64,000 bases of DNA from Thermoguttaceae bacterium. Its GTDB lineage: Bacteria > Planctomycetota > Planctomycetia > Pirellulales > Thermoguttaceae. Every line of letters begins with the position of its first letter. The first letter of the stretch is position 1. Below are positions 17,185-24,414 of this stretch, one piece after another. The stretch is from assembly GCA_017405595.1 (NCBI GenBank), contig JAFRAC010000007.1, positions 372,001-436,000 of the forward strand, given 5' to 3'. Both the position numbers and the translations under genes were made by a program. The notes under the pieces are model-generated. The model did not search any database. It was not told the DNA's origin and saw only the letters and a program-made list of their open reading frames with translations.

Positions 17185-19035
17185 ATGAATCCGTCCGAAT
17201 TTAATCCGTTTCAGAACGGGGTGCTGATCTTCGACGGGGGGATGGCCACCGAGATCTATCGAAACCACATTTTTACCAACCGCTGTTTCGATGAACTGAA
17301 CCTCTCGATGCCGCAGCTGATCCGCCGCATCCATCAGTCGTATATTAACGCCGGTTCCGATGTTATTGCAACGAACACCTTCGGCGCGAACCGTCCCGGG
17401 CTCGAGAAATACGCGCTGGCCGAAAAGACCGTTGAAATCAACCGTGTCGGCGCGGCGATTGCTCGGAGTGTCGCCTCGCAGCCGAACCGCGAAACCCGCG
17501 TACCGGCGGCGCTGGTCGCCGGTTCGGTCGGCCCTCTTTTAGACGGGGACACCCGTTCGGCAGATGAAACGGCGGCCATCCTTGCCGAACAGGCCGGCGC
17601 GCTGCGCGAAGGGGGCGCCGATTTTATCCTTTTCGAAACGCTCCGGACTCCGGAACAGGCGAAAGCCGGGATCGAGGCGATCCGTCTTGCGGGGGATTTC
17701 CCCTATATGCTTTCGTTCGCGCCGCCGCAGGAAGACTCCCTGCTCGAAGAGACGCTGCGCACCCTTTTCACTCTTGCCGAAAACGCGGCTTTTCCTCCCT
17801 TTGCGCTCGGGCTGAACTGCGGGCGCGATCCGGCCGACATGCTCGCCGCCGTCGAAAAGGGGATGAAGCTCACCCGGCTTCCCCTCGTCGTCCAGCCGAA
17901 CGCGGGGTATCCGAAATCGTTTGAGGGGCGCCAGCTCTACTTCTGTTCCCCCGAGTATATCGCCACCTACGCAATGGAATATCTCGACTACGGTGTTTCG
18001 GGGATCGGCGGCTGCTGCGGAACGAGCGCCGACCATATCGCCGAAATCGCGAAGATGGTGAAACCCCTTGTGAAAGCCCACCGGAAGCTCGAACCGGCCG
18101 TAACCGCCGTTCCCCGCGCCCCGCTGCGGGAAGAAACTCCCCTGGCCGGCCGTTCCAGACTGGCCGCGAAACTCGCTTCGGGCGAATGGATCCGCACCGT
18201 CGAACTGATCCCGCCCGGGGGATACGATTTATCGCAGACCCTTGCCAAGACGAAACGCCTTGCCGAGTTCGGGGTGGACGCGGTGAACCTGCCCGACGGC
18301 CCGCGCGCTTCATCGCGTATTTCAAACCTGGCCGTAGCCCAGCAGATCCTCGAGCGGGTCGGGCTCGAACCGATCCTTCACTTCTGCTGCCGCGACCGGA
18401 ATCTGATCGGAATGCAGTCCGAACTGCTGGCATGCGCCCTCTACAAAATCCGGAATCTCCTTTTCATTACGGGCGATCCGCCGAAACTCGGAAATTATCC
18501 GAACGCCACCGGCGTTTTCGATACCGACGCCATCGGCTTGTGTGAACTGCAGACCCGCTTAAACCGGGGTGTCGATCTGGGCGGGGGGGCGATCGACCCG
18601 GCGACAGAAGCGGTGATCGGGGTCGGGCTCGATCCGACGGCGCTCAACCGGCCCCGTGAAATCGAGCGGTTCCGCCGCAAAATCGGCGCGGGCGCTCATT
18701 TCGCGATCACTCAGCCGGTCTTCGATTCCGACGCGCTTCTGCGTTTCCTCGACGAGGTCGGCAGCGTGCCGGTTCCGATCATCGCCGGTGTCTGGCCGCT
18801 GACCAGTTACCGCAACGCCGTCTTTATGGGGAACGAAGTGCCGGGTGTGGTCATACCCGCCTCGATCATGGAGAGGATGGAATCGGTTTCCGCCGGGCCG
18901 AAAGAGGATCAGACAAAAGTCGGCATCGAGATCGCCCGCGAAGCGGTCGGGCGGATCCGGGACCGTGTTGCCGGAATCCAGGTGAGCGCGCCGTTCGGAC
19001 GCATCGAAATTCCGATGGAAGTGATGAGGGAGTAG
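17185..19035 (+). CDS. Bifunctional homocysteine S-methyltransferase / methylenetetrahydrofolate reductase
   Basis: A 616-residue fusion. Residues about 1-300 are a homocysteine methyltransferase barrel with the zinc-binding Cys pattern (LGLNCGRD near 210; GGCCGTSADH near 275). Residues about 330-616 are MTHFR (ELIPPGGYDLSQT, ITGDPPKLGNYPNATGVFD near 435, FAITQPVFD near 515). The arrangement matches Bacillus YitJ-type proteins. The start at 17185 is chosen because the barrel begins right after it and AAGGTGAA precedes it. The longer frame from 17011 runs through the terminator. No cobalamin-binding domain is present, so a methyl carrier must come from elsewhere. ispD follows with no gap. Confidence 0.88.
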   Translation: MNPSEFNPFQNGVLIFDGGMATEIYRNHIFTNRCFDELNLSMPQLIRRIHQSYINAGSDVIATNTFGANRPGLEKYALAEKTVEINRVGAAIARSVASQPNRETRVPAALVAGSVGPLLDGDTRSADETAAILAEQAGALREGGADFILFETLRTPEQAKAGIEAIRLAGDFPYMLSFAPPQEDSLLEETLRTLFTLAENAAFPPFALGLNCGRDPADMLAAVEKGMKLTRLPLVVQPNAGYPKSFEGRQLYFCSPEYIATYAMEYLDYGVSGIGGCCGTSADHIAEIAKMVKPLVKAHRKLEPAVTAVPRAPLREETPLAGRSRLAAKLASGEWIRTVELIPPGGYDLSQTLAKTKRLAEFGVDAVNLPDGPRASSRISNLAVAQQILERVGLEPILHFCCRDRNLIGMQSELLACALYKIRNLLFITGDPPKLGNYPNATGVFDTDAIGLCELQTRLNRGVDLGGGAIDPATEAVIGVGLDPTALNRPREIERFRRKIGAGAHFAITQPVFDSDALLRFLDEVGSVPVPIIAGVWPLTSYRNAVFMGNEVPGVVIPASIMERMESVSAGPKEDQTKVGIEIAREAVGRIRDRVAGIQVSAPFGRIEIPMEVMRE

Positions 19036-19764
19036 ATGCCTTATTTTGCGGTGATTATTCCCGCCGCCGGGAAGGGAACACGTTTCAGTGCCGGGAGGCC
19101 CGCCGAATCATTCCGGCAGAAGAAGCCGTTTGTTTCCCTGGCGGGGAAAGCCGTCTGGCTCTGGTCGGCCGAGCGGTTCGCCCGTCATCCCGATGTGATC
19201 CAGATCATTCTGGTCACCTCTCCCGAAGACACCGATGAGGTGCGGCGGGCCTTTCAAGACGATCTTGCCCGGCTCGGCGTCGAGGTCGTTCCCGGCGGAA
19301 CCGAACGGTTCCTTTCGGTCGAGAACGGCCTCAGGGCGGTCACACCCCGTGCCGGGTATGTGGCGATCCACGACGCGGCGCGGCCGTGTGTTTCAGACCG
19401 GACGATCGGCGCGGTGTTCCGCGCGGCGGTCGAGTCGCGCGCCGCCATCCCCGCGGTACCGATCGTCGGCACCGTCAAGAAGAGCCGGCCCGGCGCCGCC
19501 CGCACTCCCTTTATCGAGCGGACGGTTTCGCGCGAGGGGCTTTGGGAAGCGCAGACCCCCCAGGTCTTTGAACTGGGCCTGTATCGCGAAGCGGTTGCGG
19601 CGCGGGCCGCGCAGTCGATGCCGACCGACGATGCCGGGCTCCTCGAAGCGATTGGGATTCCTCCCCGCCTGGTTCCGGGAGAACGGACGAATATCAAAAT
19701 CACGACCCCGCAGGATATGGCGCTTGCCGAATTCGCTCTGCGGTATGCCGCCGGGCAGGACTGA
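19036..19764 (+). CDS. ispD: 2-C-methyl-D-erythritol 4-phosphate cytidylyltransferase
   Basis: A 242-residue MEP-pathway enzyme that makes CDP-methylerythritol from CTP and MEP. The nucleotide-binding start AVIIPAAGKGTRFSAG, the AIHDAARPCV block (around residue 112), TPQVFELGLY (near 175) and TDDAGLLEA (near 195) are all present. The start codon follows the stop of the methyltransferase/reductase gene immediately, so translation is coupled. An isoprenoid gene between two homocysteine methyltransferase genes has no obvious pathway link. Confidence 0.93.
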   Translation: MPYFAVIIPAAGKGTRFSAGRPAESFRQKKPFVSLAGKAVWLWSAERFARHPDVIQIILVTSPEDTDEVRRAFQDDLARLGVEVVPGGTERFLSVENGLRAVTPRAGYVAIHDAARPCVSDRTIGAVFRAAVESRAAIPAVPIVGTVKKSRPGAARTPFIERTVSREGLWEAQTPQVFELGLYREAVAARAAQSMPTDDAGLLEAIGIPPRLVPGERTNIKITTPQDMALAEFALRYAAGQD

Positions 19765-19821
19765 GTGTATTACGGATTATTCATTTCCGATTCTTAAAGA
19801 GAAAAAGAGAAAGAGGTCAAG

Positions 19822-20718
19822 ATGAACGAAACAGTCGCAAAATGGCTTTCCAACGGCCCATTGGTCCTTGACGGCGGAATGGGCACCCAGCTGCAGCTGA
19901 TCGGCCTTCCGGTGGGACATCATCCTGACCTCTGGAACCTGACGAACCCCGAAAAGGTCGGGCAGGTCGCCGCCGCTTACTGTGCCGCGGGGAGCGATAT
20001 CATTTTGACGAACACGTTCGGGGCGAACCGGTTCCTTCTGGCGCGTCACGATGCCGCCGACAAGGTTGCCGAAGTCAACAAAAGGGGTGTGGAGATCGCG
20101 AAGAAGGCCGCCGCCGAATCGGGAAGAGACGTGCTCGTGTTCGCGTCGATGGGGCCGACCGGCGTCATGCTGATGATGGGGCAGGAGACTCCGGAGGCGC
20201 TCCGCGAGGCGTTTCAGGCGCAGGCTGAAGCGATGGCCGCCGGCGGCGCCGACGGGATTGTGATCGAGACGATGAGCGACATCGCCGAAATCAAGCTGGC
20301 GATCGAAGCCGCCAAGTCGACCGGGCTTCCGGTGGCCGCCAGTATGACATTCGATTCCGGCAAAAAGAAGGACCGTACCATGATGGGCGTGACTCCCGAA
20401 CAGGCGGTTGCCGCGATGACCGAAGCGGGCGCCGACATCATCGGCTCGAACTGCGGGCAGGGGATCGACGCGTTTCTGCCGATCTGCCAGCGGTACCGCG
20501 CCGCAAGCGATCTGCCGGTCTGGATGAAGGGGAACGCCGGACTCCCCCAGGTGGCCGGCGAAAAAGTGATCTACAACCAGACGCCGGAAGGGTTTGCCGC
20601 GGCATCGAAAGCGCTCCTCGACGAGGGCGTCTCGTTCCTCGGCGGCTGCTGCGGCACCACCCCGGAATATATCAAAGAGATCCGCAAACTGGTCGATTCG
20701 TGGAAAGAGACGCACTAA
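19822..20718 (+). CDS. Homocysteine S-methyltransferase family protein (stand-alone)
   Basis: A 298-residue protein made of the methyltransferase barrel only. GPLVLDGGMGTQLQ is near residue 11, the first Zn-ligand region GSNCGQG near 208, and the pair GGCCGTTPEYI near 273. It equals the N-terminal domain of MetH and is related to betaine/S-methylmethionine homocysteine methyltransferases. A strong AGAAAGAGG precedes the start. It could accept methyl groups from a corrinoid protein or from a simple methyl donor; the sequence does not decide. It is paralogous to the first half of the fusion gene two positions upstream, and a strong terminator follows. Confidence 0.82.
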   Translation: MNETVAKWLSNGPLVLDGGMGTQLQLIGLPVGHHPDLWNLTNPEKVGQVAAAYCAAGSDIILTNTFGANRFLLARHDAADKVAEVNKRGVEIAKKAAAESGRDVLVFASMGPTGVMLMMGQETPEALREAFQAQAEAMAAGGADGIVIETMSDIAEIKLAIEAAKSTGLPVAASMTFDSGKKKDRTMMGVTPEQAVAAMTEAGADIIGSNCGQGIDAFLPICQRYRAASDLPVWMKGNAGLPQVAGEKVIYNQTPEGFAAASKALLDEGVSFLGGCCGTTPEYIKEIRKLVDSWKETH

Positions 20719-20789
20719 ACCGCGTTTCCTGTATTTCTTTTTAAAGAAGGGGCACTTTCCGCGAGCCCCATTTGAGCCGGACACGGCAT

Positions 20790-20830
20790 CTCCGCGCCGC
20801 CAAAGGCGGCGCGGCCCGGCGGAGTTTTTT
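20790..20830 (+). terminator. Strong intrinsic terminator
   Basis: A perfect 10-bp stem (CCGCGCCGCC 20792-20801 with GGCGGCGCGG 20805-20814, AAA loop) nested with CTCCGC/GCGGAG (20790-20795 with 20819-20824) is followed by six T. It closes the methyltransferase-ispD transcription unit. Confidence 0.9.
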
Positions 20831-20879
20831 CCGACAGAAGAAAACTTTTGAATAATCTGAATCATTGATGATTTTTCTC

Positions 20880-20907
20880 TTGCATCCGGTTCATCGACGG
20901 ATACAAT
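20880..20907 (+). promoter_or_regulatory. Promoter of the low-GC membrane protein gene
   Basis: TTGCAT (20880-20885) and TACAAT (20902-20907) are separated by 16 bases. It lies about 60 bases before the GTG start of the next gene and just after the preceding terminator. Confidence 0.65.
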
Positions 20908-20965
20908 GTCAGTCGTAGTGTCTTGATTCCCGTTCAAAGTTCATTTTTCCAAGTGAAGCGGTGGT

Positions 20966-21583
20966 GTGATCTCAAAGAAGATACTGCTGAACATCCTTCT
21001 GGTTTTTGCAGGAATCTTTTGCTCAATCCTTTTGGGTCTGGGCAGTCACGGACTGTTTGCTTCTAAGGTTTTAGCTTTATGGCAGTACTCACTGTCCCGC
21101 GATACGTTAATTGCCCTTTTTTGTGTGGGCATAGTTGGTCTTGCGGTCATTGCGGCGGTCCTGTTCAAAAACAGAAGATTGCATGATCACAATGGCGGCA
21201 AGCCCGAAAACCTGATTGTAAATATTTCACTGAAACGAAGAGTCCTGAATTACATTCTGATTCTCACCGCTCTTCTCGGTCCGTTTTTCTTTGTTCTGGG
21301 TTTTTATTTCGCCATTAGCGAGGCCCATTGGCCTGCCCTTTTTTGTCTTGGTATACTGGAACCTACAAGTATTATTGCCGTGTTGGCGTTTTTGAAGATC
21401 AATACGAAATATTTCAGCAAAATGTTTCTCTGGCTTGAAGTGCCGATTCTTCTTGTTTTACTGCTGATTGATCTTTACTGTTTTATCCCGCTTGGCGTTT
21501 TTTTGGAGAACCGTTTCAATATCAATATCTATGGCGAGATACTAACGAAATTATATGGGATACTCGCCTGGCTTTTCGGGTAA
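20966..21583 (+). CDS. Hypothetical multi-spanning membrane protein, low GC
   Basis: A 205-residue protein with a GTG start and five or six hydrophobic segments (residues about 5-30, 43-68, 90-118, 122-145, 150-178). The short basic loop after residue 70 is predicted cytoplasmic. I recognise no family. Its base composition is clearly more AT-rich than all neighbours and its codons are not the G/C-ending ones used around it. Together with its own promoter and flanking hairpins this suggests a recently acquired single-gene cassette. GTG is the only start before the first hydrophobic helix. No good ribosome-binding site is visible, which weakens the start call. Confidence 0.6.
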   Translation: MISKKILLNILLVFAGIFCSILLGLGSHGLFASKVLALWQYSLSRDTLIALFCVGIVGLAVIAAVLFKNRRLHDHNGGKPENLIVNISLKRRVLNYILILTALLGPFFFVLGFYFAISEAHWPALFCLGILEPTSIIAVLAFLKINTKYFSKMFLWLEVPILLVLLLIDLYCFIPLGVFLENRFNINIYGEILTKLYGILAWLFG

Positions 21584-21627
21584 ATTCCTTCCGGAATAAT
21601 ACAGGGGGCGTGCCAGGTTGTGTCTGA

Positions 21628-21652
21628 GGTAACCGCCGTTTTGCCGGTTACC
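21628..21652. terminator. Hairpin between convergent genes
   Basis: GGTAACCG (21628-21635) pairs perfectly with CGGTTACC (21645-21652). Flanking A/T extends the stem by one pair. It lies between the rightward membrane-protein gene and the leftward M16 peptidase gene and includes the TAA stop of the latter (21648-21650). Only short, broken T-tracts follow in either direction, so efficiency is uncertain. Confidence 0.55.
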
Positions 21653-24383
21653 TTGTCTCCTTATTGCTGAGCGAAACTCTGGCGGGACGGACAAGGTATT
21701 TCTGCGCCGCTTCGATCACCTCGTCGCGCGTCACGCGGCTGATTCTGTCTGCGTATTCTTCCTCGTACTTGAATCCGAGCCCGTAGAGCTCGTCCAGCGA
21801 CGCGCTGAGCGCCTGACTGGCGAGGGGTTCCAGCTCGTGCGGCCTCGATGCGATGAGCCCCGCTTTCACGCGCGCGAGCTCGTCTTCCGCCAGATCGCCC
21901 CCCTTGATCCGGTCGGTCTCTTCTTCGATCCGCCGGAAAATCTCCGCGACCTTTTCGGGGGCGGTTTCGAATACCGCATAGAGGTAACCGGGCGCAGGTC
22001 CGGTCATCTGGCCGACCTGAAGGCGGTAAACCAGGCCTTCCTCGCGGAGCGAGTGAAACAATCTGCCGCCGGGGGTGCCGTGTCCGCCCAGAATCGACTG
22101 GAGAACGAGGATCGCCGCGTATTCCTCTTCGTTGGTAAGGCTTACCGTCGGCCAGGCCATGATTCCCACGCCGTCCGGACTTTCGATGAGGGCATGTTCG
22201 TCAGCCTCGCTGACAAACTGGTTGTCGGGGTCGGCCGGCAGGGGAAGGGGAGCGGACGATTTCGGCAGATTCTGAAAAAGCTCCTTGGCCTTTGACGCCG
22301 CGTCGGCGGCGCTGATGTCGCCGAAGACGGCGATCACCATCCGCCGCGGGTCAAGAAGCTTCCGGTGCAGCCGCCGCAGATCGTCGAGCCGGATTCGATT
22401 GACGCTCTCTTCGGTTCCTTCCGGCAAAAGGTGATACGGCGTTTTCGCCGGAAGAGACGCGGAAAGGAGCGCAAACGCCCGGGCGATCGGACGTTCCTGC
22501 CGGACCAGAATCTGGTTGAGCTGTTCCCGCCTGGCGCGCTGAAACTCCCCGTCCAAAAAGGAGGGGCGCAGAATCATTTCGGCCAGCAGCGGAAACGCGT
22601 TCTGAAAATCCGATTTCGGTACGGTCATTTCGGCGCAGAGTGTATGGCGTCCCGCGGAAAAGGCGTAGTCTCCGCCGATACTGTCGAAGTAGTTTTCGAT
22701 TTCTGCTTTTGTGTGATTCTCGGTTCCCCGCCCGAGCATCTTTGCCAGGAGCGCGGTCTGGCCCGCCGTCGATTCGTTTTCGGCGATCGACCCGCCCAGC
22801 ACGCAGACCTGCACGTGTACAACCGGAAGACCGGCATCGCTTTTCGTGAGGACCGTCAGCTCGTTTTCACGCAGATGGAACCCCTCAATTTCGGAACGGT
22901 TCTGCCGGGGGGAAGAGGTGACCTGCCGGGGAACGCCCCCCGGGGGAGAAATCAGGACGCGGTTCATTTTTTCCGGTCTGAGGTAGGTGCGCATGACGCG
23001 CGGAAGATCGGCGGCGGCGACCTTTCGAATCCGGTCCAGATAGACCCGGTCAAATTCCGGATTTCCCGTGATGATGTAATTCAGCACACAGGCGTCGGCG
23101 CGTGAGGCGGCGGTCTCCTTTTCGCGGAGGAACCCCATTTCGGCAATCTTCTTAGCCCGCGCAAGCCGCTCGTCGGGAATGACCGACTCGGAAAGCTGCC
23201 GCAGCAGATCGAGAATGGCCGTCTGGACGGCGTCCGGTTCGTCGGGCCGTGTCTCGGCCTGAATCAGAAAGAATCCCGGAACGGACGAGGGGGTCATCGA
23301 CGCGGCGCTGTATGAAATGCCGATCCCTTTCCCTTCTTTGAGTTTGCGGTCGAGTTCGCCCGAGACGCCCCCTGCCAGCAGGACCGCCAGCACGTCGAGC
23401 GCGGGCGCGTCGGCGCTGTCGATGGCCGCGGTCGGCCAGGCAAGCCGCAGCTGATACGTTTCGCCCGGCATTTCAATGACCGTTTCCCGGGGAGCGATCT
23501 GAACCGGTTCACTGTAGGGGACCGGTTCGATTTCGGGCGCGCGGGGGATCTCGCGGTACTGTTCGGCCAGTTCGCGGAGCACTTCTTCCGGCTGAACCCT
23601 GCCGGCGACAAAAAAGATGGTGTTGTTCGGCGTGTAATGAGTCTTGTAGAAGTCCTTCACCGCCTCAGGCGAAAGTGTGCGGAACACGTCGGGATATCCG
23701 CCGGCCGGATGCCGCAGGGGGTGTTCACGGTAGACAGTACGCAGAACCTGTTCGGCGGCAACCTGCTGCGGGTCGTTTTCGGCGTCGGCCAGTTCCCGTG
23801 CGATCACCTGCTTTTCACGGGCAAATTCGTCGGGATCAACGGCGCAGTCTGTCATCCAGCCGGCGAGCAGATCAAGCGCCGCGGGAACCGTTTCCGAAGA
23901 GCAGTCAATGTAATACGATGTCAGCTCGCTGCCGGTTGCCGCGTTGAATCTCCCCCCCAGGCGTTCCAGAATCGACCGGGTTTCCTCTTCGCTTCGCCTG
24001 GAGGTGCTTCCGCCGCAGACGATATGTTCGGTCAGGTGGCTGATTCCGCTGCCGAGGAGCGCACCTTCGTGCGCGCTGCCGGTGTTCCTGACATACGCCC
24101 GTACGGTGGCGGCGTCGGTTTCGGCCGGCAGCACAAAAAGAGAAAGGCCGTTCGAGAACTCGTAAAAGGCCAGCCCGTCTTCATAAACTGTATGACTGAC
24201 CGCCTGAACCCCCTGCGCCGGGCCGGCCGCGTCGGCATCGCGGTAAGGGTCCTGGGCCGCGGCTCTGCCGGCGGCCAGGAAGAGGAGCCCCGCCGGGATA
24301 AAGAGTGAAAGAGCGCGGCAGATTTTCAAGGCCGGAAAGGCAAGCCGGCTGAAGAGACTCTTCGCGGGAAGCGGATCCTTCAT
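21648..24383 (-). CDS. Exported M16 family zinc metallopeptidase
   Basis: A 911-residue peptidase of the pitrilysin/processing-peptidase family with an N-terminal signal or anchor (hydrophobic residues about 22-43, AAAQDP after). The inverted zinc motif HxxEH is at 116-120 (HLTEH) and the distal acidic helix ELADAENDPQQ follows around 195. The second half (residues about 500-900) repeats the fold without the zinc motif, as usual in this family, and carries HALIESPDGVGIMAWP and GGRLFHSLREEGLVYRL. It would degrade peptides in the periplasm. It lies 31 bases after the TPR gene and is probably co-transcribed. Confidence 0.9.
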   Translation of the reverse strand: MKDPLPAKSLFSRLAFPALKICRALSLFIPAGLLFLAAGRAAAQDPYRDADAAGPAQGVQAVSHTVYEDGLAFYEFSNGLSLFVLPAETDAATVRAYVRNTGSAHEGALLGSGISHLTEHIVCGGSTSRRSEEETRSILERLGGRFNAATGSELTSYYIDCSSETVPAALDLLAGWMTDCAVDPDEFAREKQVIARELADAENDPQQVAAEQVLRTVYREHPLRHPAGGYPDVFRTLSPEAVKDFYKTHYTPNNTIFFVAGRVQPEEVLRELAEQYREIPRAPEIEPVPYSEPVQIAPRETVIEMPGETYQLRLAWPTAAIDSADAPALDVLAVLLAGGVSGELDRKLKEGKGIGISYSAASMTPSSVPGFFLIQAETRPDEPDAVQTAILDLLRQLSESVIPDERLARAKKIAEMGFLREKETAASRADACVLNYIITGNPEFDRVYLDRIRKVAAADLPRVMRTYLRPEKMNRVLISPPGGVPRQVTSSPRQNRSEIEGFHLRENELTVLTKSDAGLPVVHVQVCVLGGSIAENESTAGQTALLAKMLGRGTENHTKAEIENYFDSIGGDYAFSAGRHTLCAEMTVPKSDFQNAFPLLAEMILRPSFLDGEFQRARREQLNQILVRQERPIARAFALLSASLPAKTPYHLLPEGTEESVNRIRLDDLRRLHRKLLDPRRMVIAVFGDISAADAASKAKELFQNLPKSSAPLPLPADPDNQFVSEADEHALIESPDGVGIMAWPTVSLTNEEEYAAILVLQSILGGHGTPGGRLFHSLREEGLVYRLQVGQMTGPAPGYLYAVFETAPEKVAEIFRRIEEETDRIKGGDLAEDELARVKAGLIASRPHELEPLASQALSASLDELYGLGFKYEEEYADRISRVTRDEVIEAAQKYLVRPARVSLSNKETR

Positions 24384-24414
24384 AATGACATCCTTGTCAA
24401 TGAAAAGGAGTGTG

